Source: an uncultured Oscillospiraceae bacterium
GTDB lineage: Bacteria; Bacillota; Clostridia; Oscillospirales; Ruminococcaceae
Assembly (NCBI GenBank): GCA_949737515.1
Contig: CATJCP010000297.1
Coordinates: 1 to 32,674 of the forward strand
Direction of reading: 5' to 3'
Length of the DNA stretch: 32,674 nucleotides
Under the pieces are notes generated by a model that saw only the letters and a program-made list of their open reading frames with translations, was not told the origin of the DNA and made no database searches. Positions 21,992-31,995 of the stretch are shown one piece after another. A program made the position numbers and the translations under genes. Position 1 is the first letter of the stretch. The number at the start of each line of letters is the position of its first letter.

Positions 21992-22483
21992 ATGGATCGA
22001 CTAAAATCTTCTAAGGAATCCTTTTCTCCACTTGTTTGTAGTATTTTTTCATTAGGCAAAGCTACTTGTGAATCTATTTCTGCATTTGAACAGACTATTA
22101 CATCTTTAGTGGAGGACTGCCTTGTACAAAATTTTTTTATTACATTAGAAAGTTGTTATCCTGAATACTGTGAAAAGCTGAAAAAACTTCAGTCTACATA
22201 TGATAAAAACATTAAAATTACAGTCATTACCCATTATCCAGAAAATATAGATCAAACTAACTCAAATTTTTTTGATGCTTTCCTTTTTGGTGATAATATT
22301 GAGAATATAGATACAAAAGCAAAAAATTTTAGGACACAAAATTTAAGGGTAATAAAGGCGTTAATTGACCGGTCTGACTTTTGTATTTGCAATTTAGATG
22401 TAACAATTTTTTCTGATAAAATTAGAAAATATGTGGGCCAGAAACCAAAGGTAACACTGCTGGATTTAAGCGTGTCACTATAA
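21992..22483 (+). CDS. Putative SLOG-fold / DUF1273-like protein, AT-rich
   Basis: A 163-residue soluble protein. The order of features recalls DUF1273/YpsA-type SLOG proteins: a first helix-strand (SLVEDCLVQNFFITLE), a helix with CEKLKKLQSTYDKNIKITVITHYPE, an acidic loop and then NLRVIKALIDRSDFCICNL, close to the RNRWMIDRSDYVI motif of that family. The Gly-rich nucleotide loop typical of the family is not evident, so it may not bind nucleotide. AAGGGGGG sits 6-7 nt before the ATG. The base composition is visibly more AT-rich than the flanking genes, and the gene directly abuts the inverted-repeat element, both signs of recent transfer. The function is unknown. Confidence 0.5.
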   Translation: MDRLKSSKESFSPLVCSIFSLGKATCESISAFEQTITSLVEDCLVQNFFITLESCYPEYCEKLKKLQSTYDKNIKITVITHYPENIDQTNSNFFDAFLFGDNIENIDTKAKNFRTQNLRVIKALIDRSDFCICNLDVTIFSDKIRKYVGQKPKVTLLDLSVSL

Positions 22484-22667
22484 AAAAGCAGGCAGTTACA
22501 CAAACAGAACCAAAATACCAGGGAACCTCTGCCGGGGCATCCCAGAGGGATTGGAGTATTTTTATTACATCAGTCAAAGGGGTTTTATGAGGATTCCTTT
22601 GACCGTCTTTTTCTTACAGCTTTGGGAGAAAACAGAGAATTTATAAAGAAAAAAATGCTGTACCTAT

Positions 22668-22716
22668 AAATGCAGCCAGGAGGAACTTTTAAGCAAAGTT
22701 CTCCTGGCTGCATTTT
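22668..22716 (-). terminator. Terminator of the giant surface-protein gene
   Basis: AAATGCAGCCAGGAG…AACTT pairs with AAGTT…CTCCTGGCTGCATTT, a near-perfect stem of about 20 bp, 29 bp after the stop codon. It is flanked by A/T on both sides and could also stop rightward transcription from the SLOG-like gene. A second hairpin (TCAAAGG/CCTTTGA) lies at 22573-22602. Confidence 0.8.
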
Positions 22717-22744
22717 ACAAATCCCTTTCGGCTGTTTCAAGAGG

Positions 22745-25700
22745 TTATTTCCTGCGCAGGAACATTTTAAGCGCAAACACTACACCAAGGCAAACGGCCA
22801 ATACTCCAGCCAACACAAGGGGAACAAAAGATTTTTTCTCCTGTATTTCGACATCGCCGCTTGCAGCCGGGAGAGAATCCTGATTCTGGACAGGATTTTC
22901 TATAGTGGAGCTAACCGTTTCAGGGGAGGGAACGCCCTCCTCTTTGGCAGTCATATTTTTATCAGTCAGCGTTATATTTGCCTCATCCGGGGCAGAAACA
23001 GTCCAAATATTCCCGGAAGCCAGATCAGAAAGCCCAATCTGCGAGATTTCAGAATCCATCCCCTGGCCCCGAGAGAATTTTTCTTCCAATAGGGAAAGAG
23101 GGAAAAACGCCCTGTCCGGTTCAGGGGAAAGGGAATCCCCGGCAGCAATGAAAATAGGTTCCCCGCCATTCCACTGGATTAAAATGGAAGCCTGCTGGTT
23201 TTCTTCCAAAACATCCATAAAGGAAACAGGCATCCTGTCATAACCTTTTGCATTAATCCGAACCAAATCGCCTTCGGAGGAACTCTGGACGACAGCGGCA
23301 GCAGAATCCCAGAAATCCGCCTGGGCAGAGGGCAAATCCAGATCGTCAGCCTTTTGGGGTGCGGAATCAATGAAAGCTGTCTGTCCATTGCCCCCTCCAA
23401 CCAAGACATGGATTTTTGATAGGGAATCAAGTTTTAAAAGGATGTTCTGCCCATCTTTCTGGAAGGGGATGGGAACCCAGTCAGATGCTTTTTCCCCTTT
23501 TGCTTGATGGATTTCCCCAACAATATCAGCTGAGATATTATCAGGCAAGGTAAACTGAAGGAAAAAGGCCCCGATTGATTCCTGCTCCAGCGGTTCCTTA
23601 TTTTTAACCAAGCTCGGCTTTAACTCCATAGCGGAACCAGCGGTAGGCTGGAGCGGGGTAAGGGTAAGGGTGACAGAGTCGTTTATTTCAGCACTGGCAG
23701 CAGTCCCAATCCCCCAGGCAGAGGCTGAGGTTGGGGCGGGAAGGCCGGGCACAGATTCTATGGAAGTTTCCAGGGTAATATTAAGCCCGTTCTGCTGGAA
23801 CTGATCCAGGAGCTTAGCCTGTTCCAAAGTCAGGGAGCCTTTCTCACTGCCCTGAACCTTGGAAACCCCCTGGATAATGGCTTGTAAGAATTCCCGATCT
23901 TCATCTTCTAAGGTTTGGCTACTGTCACCCAGCAGTTGGCCAATATCCCCGGCAATTTCCATAATATCGGACATAGAATTTTTAGATGGGGAACCGCTGT
24001 TAATTTCGAGCAGCAAACAGGATACCGGGACAGAGGTACCTTCATACCGCAGCTCCAATAAGCCAACGCCATCCCCCATAGGAGTAGCATAAGCATCTTC
24101 AACACGGACAAGGCTGTTCCGGGAGAACCAGTAGAAATTATCAGCGGTGGGCGTTTGCCCAGGGAGGGACGCACCAAGCACCGAAACAGATATCCGAGGC
24201 AGGCGCTGCGGTTCCCCAAGGGTGTCCAGCTTGAGAAGCTGAACTTCGCCGCCATCCACATTGGCTGAGACAGTGGTGACAGGAACGCGGATTTCTTCTG
24301 TCACATCAGAATAATTCGGATCGGAAGATGTGTAATGGAAGGAAAAAGTCTGGTATGCAGATTGGTTGCTCCCCTGTAGCTTTTCAGAAGGGTCTCCTGT
24401 AAAGCTCCATCCTTTGGGAAGTTTTACATCCTCCATTGCCGGGGTACGGTTTGTAATAATATGGAGGTTGTCCATCAGGGCGCGGGTAGACTGGTACGAG
24501 GGGTTGGAAGAACCTTCCCCAGCGGTAATTTCGCCTACTGCTTGGAACGTATCATCCAAAGTATAATTAGAGGTCAGCCGCGACAAATTCAGGACAAGGC
24601 TTCCTTTGGCGCTTTTAGAAGAACCTGTTTGAGCATTGTCAAAGGATACAGAGGAAACATCAAAATCCCTGCCGAAAACAAGTTCTTCATCATTTTTAAG
24701 CCCATCCAAAGTAATAGAGGAAACCGACCCGCTTGTCAAACCGTCATAGGGCTTGGAGGGAAGATCTGCAGAAGCTACTGTCAAAGGTGCAGGCTTTATA
24801 TACAAGGGAGCAGAAACTGAACCCGCCTGTTCCGAATCCTGGTAAACAGCCCTGACCATATAAACACCTGCTTTTTCAGGTGAATCGGAAGCGTTTTCTA
24901 TAACAGAGCCATCCAGCGCAGTACCGCTGTAAGTATAGGAAAAAGCGGTGAGATTCAGGGAAATTCCCGGTTCAGCCTTGACAACAGGCTCCTCTGGAGC
25001 GTCCCCGTATACCCGGCTTTGGGAGGGAAGGGTTAAAAACGGGCTGATATCTTTCTGTCCCACTACGGAAACAGTCAGTGAAACTTTATTGCTGCCAGAA
25101 GCCCATTCCGGCAGTTCCACCTCCCCGGTAAATGTAACATCTCCCTCATAAGTGCCAAAATTATCCGGGAGGGCAGTGCGTTCCCATTGAATTTCAAGTT
25201 CTTCCTCATTTCCCGAAGAATAAACTGCCTTAGCGGTTTCAGGAAGGGAAATACCCGCTAAAGAATATCCTTCTGCTTCAACAGGAAGCAGGATATCCCC
25301 GCCAGCGCTGACAGCGGCAGCGGCAGGATGCACAACAACCCGAACCGTACAGGATACTTCATCATCATCCAGAGAGGTTTTTGCAGAAAACAGGAATTCG
25401 CCGCCCTGCGGCTCCCAATCGTCAGAATCTTCTGAAAGGGTGTATTGGACTGAAATTTCCTCCCAGGAACCATTATTATAGGAAGCGCGGACAGGGGCGT
25501 TTTGTTCCAGGTAATCCTGAATTGTATTTACGCTTTCATTCGCATCATCGTCTGCGGAAAGGGAAACAGAGTCAACAATAGGGGCTAGGGAAACCAGTTC
25601 CCTTTCCTGGAAATCTACAATCCCCTCTATTTCACGGTCACTTTCGGAAACAGTATAACGCCAAATCCAGGTATCCCCTTCACGGAAAGCAGCAGAGGCT

Positions 25701-28700
25701 TCCCCGCTGACCCCTGAAACAGAAAGGACAGGCATGTATTCACCGCTTGCTGACGCCCTCCATTCCAGAGTATCCCCAGGTTCGGCGGCAGAAAGGGGAG
25801 AACCGTTGACAAGTACCATGACAGTTCCATCCCTTTCCCCTGGGCCATCCCCCTGGGCTGTAACAGATGTAAGCGTCCTTACCCTCGCCTGGCTTGTTTC
25901 TGAACAGAAGCGTCCCTCATCGGCTGCAATGCGGGCATAAAGGACATATTCAGTTCCCGCATCCAGATTTCGGAAACTGCCTGATTCCCTCCAGCGCACC
26001 TCATCCCAATCAATGTCCTCTGTATCCTCGGCAGCGGATAAAAAGAATTCCTGGTCGTCCTCGTAGACAGCCATAATATTGTACAAACCTGCTGCTGTTT
26101 TAATAGAGGGCGGGTCTGGACGCGCCGGGATGGAAAAGGGTTCCCCATCGCTGGCAGGAGTGTCCCGGTCGCCTTTGGCGCGCATATACAAAACACCATC
26201 TGAACTTCCCGCTGCAGGAATGTATTCAGAAATGGAATCGCCATCCTCAATAATCGTTTTAAAGGCATCATCTGGGCTGACTTCATATCTTTGACCGTCA
26301 TATGTAATGGTTTCATCCTCAAAGCTGATAGCTGCTTCATCCCCCTCCGGCAGAGAAAACAAGGTGGAGAATGTACTTGGCTGGCTTTCCCCCGATGAAA
26401 AGTTTTGCTCTGTTGCAGAGACGCAGGTTTCAAAGGTATAGGAAGAAGAAGGCTCCAAGCCCTTAAAGACAGGGCTTCTCTGCCAGTTCCCGCCATTGCA
26501 GCGGTAAAGGATGTTTTCACCAGCCTCATCCAAAGTGATGGAATCCTTGCCCTTGTCCTTCAGGGCAGGGGCAGGAGGCGAATCGGGCCTTGCCGGAATG
26601 TGGAGGCCGCCTGCGGTACTGGCAAACCGGTCTTCCCCTGCGGCAACCCGATAGGACAGCGTAACCTGTTCCCCATTCTCCGGTATGCGGCCGGAAATGG
26701 ATACAGGGCCATCAGCTTCCTGGTAGTTCTCCCCATCAAAGGAATACAGAACCCCCTCCTCCAATGTAACTGTTTCCGCATAATAATCTATTTCCGCAGC
26801 CCCGGAATTATCCGGCCTTGGCGGGATGGAAACCTCAATGGGATCGCTGGCAGGCGTATCGCCGTCGGCTTTGGCGCGAAGGTACAGAGTGCGGGAGGAT
26901 TCTCCAGCTTCCGGGATATACGCGCTGATGGATCCACTGGAAATATCCCCGTCCTCTGAAAAGTCAGGGCTGGCATTTAACTCATATTGGGAAGAAAACT
27001 GAATGGTTTCCTGCTGGTAGTCTATTTCGGTCAGCACCCCTTCGGGCAGGGGCGGCTTTGTCACAAAGGTCAGCCGGGCAGGATTTGAAAGGTTTCCTGC
27101 CTTATCCTTAACCACTAAGGAAACAGTGTATTCCTCGCTGGAATCCAAATCCATAAGCGGGAAGCTGGCGGTTTCATCAATTTTGCCCAGGGAAATCCCC
27201 TCAGCAACTTCTTCTGCATCCGGCCCGTCTTCAGAGGTATCCCCGGTTTCCAGCAAATAATAAAGTTCCCCAGCCTCCCCGCTTTCAAGGGAAATAACAG
27301 CGGCATTTTCGGTAATATCCGCAACTGTTTCCCGACGGACAGAGGGTGCAGTCCGGTCAATCTGTATATGGAGGGGGTCAGAACTTGTCTCGCTGCGGCT
27401 GCCGCACAAGGAAACAGCGCGGAACCAGAAATAAGCGTCCATTTCCCGGTAAACATTAAAATCACTTTGGACGGTATCCCATTCCACATCTTTGGAGGGT
27501 TTTTCTGCTGTCTCAGTGACGCAATATTCATAACTTCCCAGCTGTTCCTCCGGGAGCCCGCCGGAAAGCTTAACAGCTACCTGTTCCCGGCTCCAGCCAT
27601 TAGCGGCGCTTATTGCCTTAACAGGAGTAAAAGCCGGGCTGTAAAGATATACCTGTATGGATTGTTCCTCGCTTTCAGCCCCAGCCCCGCTAACTGCCTT
27701 AAAGGTATAGGAAACCTGCTGGGTGGCACTGGCAGGATGGATCATTAACTGCCTGCCTGTCAGGGGAGTCCATTGCGTTCCATCGTCAATACTATAAAAA
27801 TAGGTAATATCAGAGGGAATTTCCCCTTCATCCTCTGGGGTAATGGTAAAGGTAACAGGCTGTTCCGAAGGTTCCCCTTCCTCATAAGGCTCCCCATCCA
27901 TAACAGCAGATACGGTAAACTCTGGTTTAAGGCTATCCAGTTTTACCGTATAGGGATCGCTTTCGCCCTCGCTGCCCACATTGGTTACAATCCGCACTAA
28001 GATAGAGTCCGTATAGTCCCCATCCTCATCAATCGTAAAACGGTTTTCACTGTCAGATTCCCATTCAATAGGATCGCTCCAGTGCTTTCCACCGTCAACA
28101 GAATAAGAAAATTCCTTCACGCCGCTTTCCGGCATGGGGGAGGGGGCTTTCACTGTAAGGATAACTTCCTCTGACGCCCAGCCTGACGGCACACCCTCCA
28201 GGGAAGGCTTTCCCGCTCCGGCTTTGTCAATTTTCACATCATATTCCTGGGAAGGGAGGCTTTCCAATCCGCTTTCCGATATTGCCTTGAATTCCACCTT
28301 CCGGGTACTGGATGCAGTATAAACATCCCCCTCAATAGGCACCCATTCCCCTTCGTTTATCCGAACATAATAAGTTACAGGGGAGGCAGGGGAATTTTCA
28401 CAGGAAAGGGTAAAGGTGACATCTTCATCTGTCCATTCCTCTTTATAATCTGTTTTAACCCGGCTAAGCTCTGGGTTCTGGGTATCCAGCTTATAAGAAA
28501 ATGCTGGTGCCTCTGTGGATACTCCATCCCTATCTGTGCCAGTAGCCATTAAAATAGAAAGTTCCTTTTCCCCGTCTTCTGTAATCGTTACAGAGTCGTC
28601 CCATGACCTTCCGCCATTGGCGCTGATAAACTGGAACCGTCCAGCGGAATCATTGGGCGTAAGCGTAATTTCATCGGTATACCAGCCGTTCTCCCCTTCC

Positions 28701-30508
28701 TGTCCTTCAACGTCATAGGGAAGCCCTTCAAAAACCTTTTCTTCAATAATAAGTTCGCCAGGTTCATAAATAATGGTGTAATTCTCTGTTTCCAGGCCCT
28801 CCGGCGTAATTTTCCCTGTCGCAGCTTCCCGGCTGTTATCAGGGCTGCATGAGGTAGAAAGTTCATCAAAATCAATTTCAGATTTATCCTCGCCGGGAAC
28901 CAGCCCAAGGATAGAAATATCATCCTCAGACAATTCCGGCATAGGATCCCCCATTGTAATGGTGATAGGTTCATTAACGGAAATTGTCAGTTTGGCAGGG
29001 GAAATTTCAATTGCTTTTTCCAACGGCACATCCTCCAAAGAAGATATCCCGTCCAAAGTATAATTTCCAGCGTCTTTGCCGGACAGTGAGAGGTTTTCCA
29101 AGTCAACAGAGGTATAACGCCCGACGTTTCCCGATCTTCCGCCGGAAAGGGAGCCGAGAGCTGCCTCCCCCATAATAATAACGCTGTCATCCGGCGCAGT
29201 TTCCGGCTTGCCCTCAAAGGAAATCGTATACCGCATCAAACGGCGGGAGCCATCATAAACACGGCCATAGGCGGACACTTCAGAAACGGCCAGGGGGGCA
29301 GGGCGGACTCCCACCTGTACCTGAAACTCCATTGTACCGCCGGACTTGTTATCCTCTGGAACAAAGACCATCGGATAGACCCCGGACGGGCCTGCCTTGG
29401 GCACCAGGTCAGGTTCTTTCCATTGGAATTCCCCCTTTACAGAGGCTCCAAGGCTGTCCACTACAATACCAGGCGTGATTTCCGAATTCTCTAATGTCTG
29501 CCCATAAGTAAGGTTTGCAGCAGAGGGCATTGTCTGGATTGAAAATGCACCGCCTTTGATTTCCAGTTCTGCGGCAGTTTCAGCGGCAAGGGTTCGTTCT
29601 CCAGCAGGTGTATATTCTGCCCGGAGGATATGTTTTCCCGGAAGGAGTTCCTGAACCTTTACTGAAAACGGGTATGAGCCTTCAGATGTCACCGTTTTTC
29701 GCTCTATTTCCTGGTTATCCAAATATAAAACCATTGTCCCTGCAAGGGAAGGGCGGGAACCGCCGGAAATTTCGACGGCAGCTGTTAAGCTGGAAACGCC
29801 TTTCATTGCCTCATATGTACCCTTTTCAAACCGGAAGGAAAGGGGGGAAACGGCTGGTTCCGGCTGAACTGCCTGGCTGCTGCTTTGGGAAGAGGGAACT
29901 TCAGAGGAAGCCGGCGCGCTTTGGGAAGAACTGCTGGAAGACATGGAAGGTTCCGAAGCAGTTTTTAAAGATGCAGTCTGCCGGGCATTTCCAACCAAAA
30001 CCGTAATTTGGGGGAGTTCCATTCCGCCAGGGACGGAATAGCGGTTGGGGATAACTGGTATAAAACGGTACTCCCCCTCTGCATCCCCGTTAAATTCCGA
30101 CGCGCTGCCAGCAGGATCCAAATCCCATACAACAGCAATCATTACAGATTCCCTTTCGCCCTCGTCATTGCGGATATCTGCCCGCAGCGAAACAGGGAAA
30201 CGCAGGGAACTGATATCAGTCCCCACATCAGCCCTCTGAAGCCGGATGTCTTCGGAAAGGCTGTCAAAGGAGCGAATGACAAGCCCCTCCTGTACGGATT
30301 CCTCCGGCATATCATCGCCGGTACAATTCAGATAATTTTCACGGCATACAGGACAGCTCCCATCAATACTGTCATCTGTACAATGTTTTGTGCAAATACA
30401 TGTCTGCGCCTGTATGCTTGGCGTGTCAACTGCATTGACTGTCAGAACCAGGCCAGCAGTTGTAACTGCAAGCGCCAACAGGAACGAAAGTTTCCTAAAT
30501 TTATTCAT
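22745..30508 (-). CDS. Giant secreted multidomain surface protein (2587 residues)
   Basis: A signal peptide (1-26, cut after VNA) is followed by a Cys cluster (C37, C39, C43, C52, C55, C62) of a type seen in clostridial surface proteins, and a Ser-rich linker (about 186-220). Then come many beta-sandwich units: Ig-like (about 220-400), YDG/MBG-type repeats (about 402-590, KVYDG-like RVYDG and PITITMGDP), a run of Ig-like 'GGRSWDD/GGKHWSD' repeats (about 591-1050), an FN3-like unit (about 1055-1160), repeats with DTPASD…IPARPD (about 1160-1560), and a second YDG unit (about 1890-1990, SKPYDGLTSG). The C-terminus has one membrane helix (about 2561-2583) and LRRK. There is no canonical LPXTG; LPAASG (2546-2551) is a possible degenerate sorting motif. 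A sortase gene lies upstream. Probable adhesin or surface scaffold; ligand unknown. Confidence 0.8.
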   Translation of the reverse strand: MNKFRKLSFLLALAVTTAGLVLTVNAVDTPSIQAQTCICTKHCTDDSIDGSCPVCRENYLNCTGDDMPEESVQEGLVIRSFDSLSEDIRLQRADVGTDISSLRFPVSLRADIRNDEGERESVMIAVVWDLDPAGSASEFNGDAEGEYRFIPVIPNRYSVPGGMELPQITVLVGNARQTASLKTASEPSMSSSSSSQSAPASSEVPSSQSSSQAVQPEPAVSPLSFRFEKGTYEAMKGVSSLTAAVEISGGSRPSLAGTMVLYLDNQEIERKTVTSEGSYPFSVKVQELLPGKHILRAEYTPAGERTLAAETAAELEIKGGAFSIQTMPSAANLTYGQTLENSEITPGIVVDSLGASVKGEFQWKEPDLVPKAGPSGVYPMVFVPEDNKSGGTMEFQVQVGVRPAPLAVSEVSAYGRVYDGSRRLMRYTISFEGKPETAPDDSVIIMGEAALGSLSGGRSGNVGRYTSVDLENLSLSGKDAGNYTLDGISSLEDVPLEKAIEISPAKLTISVNEPITITMGDPMPELSEDDISILGLVPGEDKSEIDFDELSTSCSPDNSREAATGKITPEGLETENYTIIYEPGELIIEEKVFEGLPYDVEGQEGENGWYTDEITLTPNDSAGRFQFISANGGRSWDDSVTITEDGEKELSILMATGTDRDGVSTEAPAFSYKLDTQNPELSRVKTDYKEEWTDEDVTFTLSCENSPASPVTYYVRINEGEWVPIEGDVYTASSTRKVEFKAISESGLESLPSQEYDVKIDKAGAGKPSLEGVPSGWASEEVILTVKAPSPMPESGVKEFSYSVDGGKHWSDPIEWESDSENRFTIDEDGDYTDSILVRIVTNVGSEGESDPYTVKLDSLKPEFTVSAVMDGEPYEEGEPSEQPVTFTITPEDEGEIPSDITYFYSIDDGTQWTPLTGRQLMIHPASATQQVSYTFKAVSGAGAESEEQSIQVYLYSPAFTPVKAISAANGWSREQVAVKLSGGLPEEQLGSYEYCVTETAEKPSKDVEWDTVQSDFNVYREMDAYFWFRAVSLCGSRSETSSDPLHIQIDRTAPSVRRETVADITENAAVISLESGEAGELYYLLETGDTSEDGPDAEEVAEGISLGKIDETASFPLMDLDSSEEYTVSLVVKDKAGNLSNPARLTFVTKPPLPEGVLTEIDYQQETIQFSSQYELNASPDFSEDGDISSGSISAYIPEAGESSRTLYLRAKADGDTPASDPIEVSIPPRPDNSGAAEIDYYAETVTLEEGVLYSFDGENYQEADGPVSISGRIPENGEQVTLSYRVAAGEDRFASTAGGLHIPARPDSPPAPALKDKGKDSITLDEAGENILYRCNGGNWQRSPVFKGLEPSSSYTFETCVSATEQNFSSGESQPSTFSTLFSLPEGDEAAISFEDETITYDGQRYEVSPDDAFKTIIEDGDSISEYIPAAGSSDGVLYMRAKGDRDTPASDGEPFSIPARPDPPSIKTAAGLYNIMAVYEDDQEFFLSAAEDTEDIDWDEVRWRESGSFRNLDAGTEYVLYARIAADEGRFCSETSQARVRTLTSVTAQGDGPGERDGTVMVLVNGSPLSAAEPGDTLEWRASASGEYMPVLSVSGVSGEASAAFREGDTWIWRYTVSESDREIEGIVDFQERELVSLAPIVDSVSLSADDDANESVNTIQDYLEQNAPVRASYNNGSWEEISVQYTLSEDSDDWEPQGGEFLFSAKTSLDDDEVSCTVRVVVHPAAAAVSAGGDILLPVEAEGYSLAGISLPETAKAVYSSGNEEELEIQWERTALPDNFGTYEGDVTFTGEVELPEWASGSNKVSLTVSVVGQKDISPFLTLPSQSRVYGDAPEEPVVKAEPGISLNLTAFSYTYSGTALDGSVIENASDSPEKAGVYMVRAVYQDSEQAGSVSAPLYIKPAPLTVASADLPSKPYDGLTSGSVSSITLDGLKNDEELVFGRDFDVSSVSFDNAQTGSSKSAKGSLVLNLSRLTSNYTLDDTFQAVGEITAGEGSSNPSYQSTRALMDNLHIITNRTPAMEDVKLPKGWSFTGDPSEKLQGSNQSAYQTFSFHYTSSDPNYSDVTEEIRVPVTTVSANVDGGEVQLLKLDTLGEPQRLPRISVSVLGASLPGQTPTADNFYWFSRNSLVRVEDAYATPMGDGVGLLELRYEGTSVPVSCLLLEINSGSPSKNSMSDIMEIAGDIGQLLGDSSQTLEDEDREFLQAIIQGVSKVQGSEKGSLTLEQAKLLDQFQQNGLNITLETSIESVPGLPAPTSASAWGIGTAASAEINDSVTLTLTPLQPTAGSAMELKPSLVKNKEPLEQESIGAFFLQFTLPDNISADIVGEIHQAKGEKASDWVPIPFQKDGQNILLKLDSLSKIHVLVGGGNGQTAFIDSAPQKADDLDLPSAQADFWDSAAAVVQSSSEGDLVRINAKGYDRMPVSFMDVLEENQQASILIQWNGGEPIFIAAGDSLSPEPDRAFFPLSLLEEKFSRGQGMDSEISQIGLSDLASGNIWTVSAPDEANITLTDKNMTAKEEGVPSPETVSSTIENPVQNQDSLPAASGDVEIQEKKSFVPLVLAGVLAVCLGVVFALKMFLRRK

Positions 30509-30760
30509 TTGTCTGTATCCCTTCTGTTATCCCAGCCCCTCAAAGGTCTGGAAGCGTTTGCCGCATTTTTTCACTATCTCCTAGTTTATACGTTTGAGGG
30601 ATTCTTTTCAAGAGGGAAATCCATTCCAAAAGGCTGTTTTCTGCTAATTTCAGCAAAGATTGGCGGGACAGTCCCAACTGCCAGTTCAGCCTTACTGGAT
30701 TAGCAACTGGAAAATGTAAAATCCCCCTAAATTCGACCAACTCTTCTACATATAGAAAAA
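30509..30760. promoter_or_regulatory. Leader region of the giant gene with candidate promoter
   Basis: On the minus strand TTGAAA followed by TATAAACT (around 30580-30610, spacer 15-17 bp depending on the -10 chosen) could start the giant gene's mRNA; GAAGGGA 9 nt before the ATG is the ribosome site. Because a terminator closes the sortase gene just upstream, a separate promoter here is expected. No gene is supported in this stretch. Confidence 0.4.
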
Positions 30761-30797
30761 CCATAAATCCCAGCGGTTATTCCACTGGGATTTATGG
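30761..30797 (-). terminator. Terminator of the sortase gene
   Basis: CCATAAATCCCAG and CTGGGATTTATGG form a perfect 13-bp stem; on the minus strand TTTTTCTATA follows. Confidence 0.85.
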
Positions 30798-30816
30798 CCT
30801 TTATTATAAATTATCC

Positions 30817-31995
30817 TTAATAATCCTTACGTGTACCCATACCAGTAGGGGTTTTAGCATCTGTATTCGTTGTAACAGTTACATTTTTTGCAGCATCGTT
30901 GCCTTTAACCAATTTACCCATAACTACAAGCCTTTGATTTGTCTGGCGGACGCCGTTTATATAATATGCGTCAATACAGGTAGAAAGGGAAATTAACTTG
31001 TCATCAGTAGTCACAGGTATATCATAGTCAAAGAAAGAAAGGGAGCGGGCCTCTGCAATCAGATTGGAAAATTGTTTTGCTGTAAACGTAGAAGAAACAT
31101 AGTCCAGATCATTGGCATTACAAATAAAAACTGCAAAAATCTGGAAAGTCATATCCTCATATTCGGTAGAATAATAAATTTTTTGGTTCTGTTGGGCAAA
31201 ATCAAGGCGTTTAAACGGAACTAGCTGGGCAAACATAACATCTTTTGCACGGTTGGCATACGCATATCGCCAGGAATTTGTCCAATTGTGGCCAAAAATG
31301 CAGTTGTTTTGGGTCAGTGTAGAGGAATCTCCAAAATTTACAGAAGAGGAAGCCCAAATAACACCATTCTTGCTGTATTTTTTATCAATTCCCAAAGCTT
31401 CATAATAGGTATTGTTCCCATTAGGGCTTTGGAGAACAGGGTAATCTATATTTGTGCCGGAAACTTTCAGCCAAGCTTTTACATCAGAATTTTTTGCCTG
31501 CCAGGATTTAATGGTAGGCGATAAGGCAGAAACTGTTGTAGGGGTTTTTGGAGTTGAAACGGTTGGGGTATTAGATTTGGGGCTAACTGTAATGGAATTG
31601 GAACCTCCCCCAATAGAGATGGCTCCAGCTTTATTAGACGAAGACGTTCCAACAACCCTAATGCCTGTTGAACTTTCTTGGGAGTTATTATTGCTAGCGG
31701 AAGAACCACTACGCAGGGAACTGACCCTTGGGGCATATTCTTCATCGGCTTCCAGATCCCAATCCTCACCGTTTTCCAGGTCTGCAAAATAATCCCGGCC
31801 TTCTTCTTCAGCCTGCTGGCGGGCTTCCACGCTTCCTGCGAGGGCTTCTGAGCGGGTATATTCTTCATCTTCTTCGTCGTCGCGAGGACGAAGCTGAATG
31901 GCAAAAACATTCGTTGTAGCAGACATCATCATTGTTGCTGCCAGCAGCAGTGTAACGGTGCGTTTATAAAGGCTGGAATCATTTTTCAGGCTCAT
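30817..31995 (-). CDS. Class B sortase
   Basis: A membrane-anchored transpeptidase that joins sorting-signal proteins to the cell envelope. With the ATG at 31995 it has 392 residues: an N-terminal hydrophobic anchor/signal (YKRTVTLLLAATMMMSATTNVFA), an acidic patch (RPRDDEEDEEY and following), a Ser/Thr-rich spacer, then the SrtB domain beginning at WLKVSGTNIDYPVLQS. The catalytic triad is visible: H236 in IFGHN, C340 in SLSTC and R355 in NQRLVVMGKLV. A short Thr/Asn-rich tail follows. The start is uncertain: ATG 31995 has GGAG 12 nt upstream, ATG 32013 has none, and a TTG at 32067 is also possible. Its likely client is the giant protein encoded just downstream in the same direction. Confidence 0.88.
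   Translation of the reverse strand: MSLKNDSSLYKRTVTLLLAATMMMSATTNVFAIQLRPRDDEEDEEYTRSEALAGSVEARQQAEEEGRDYFADLENGEDWDLEADEEYAPRVSSLRSGSSASNNNSQESSTGIRVVGTSSSNKAGAISIGGGSNSITVSPKSNTPTVSTPKTPTTVSALSPTIKSWQAKNSDVKAWLKVSGTNIDYPVLQSPNGNNTYYEALGIDKKYSKNGVIWASSSVNFGDSSTLTQNNCIFGHNWTNSWRYAYANRAKDVMFAQLVPFKRLDFAQQNQKIYYSTEYEDMTFQIFAVFICNANDLDYVSSTFTAKQFSNLIAEARSLSFFDYDIPVTTDDKLISLSTCIDAYYINGVRQTNQRLVVMGKLVKGNDAAKNVTVTTNTDAKTPTGMGTRKDY

Noticed and set aside
25879-26529. 216-codon frame inside the giant surface gene
   Set aside because: Same-strand frame-shifted shadow of the 2587-residue gene; the long frame has coherent domains throughout.
30540-30764. 74-codon frame on the minus strand between the sortase and the giant gene
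   Set aside because: Its ATG lies within the sortase terminator stem and lacks a ribosome site. A faint resemblance of its end to serine-recombinase C-termini is too weak to call.
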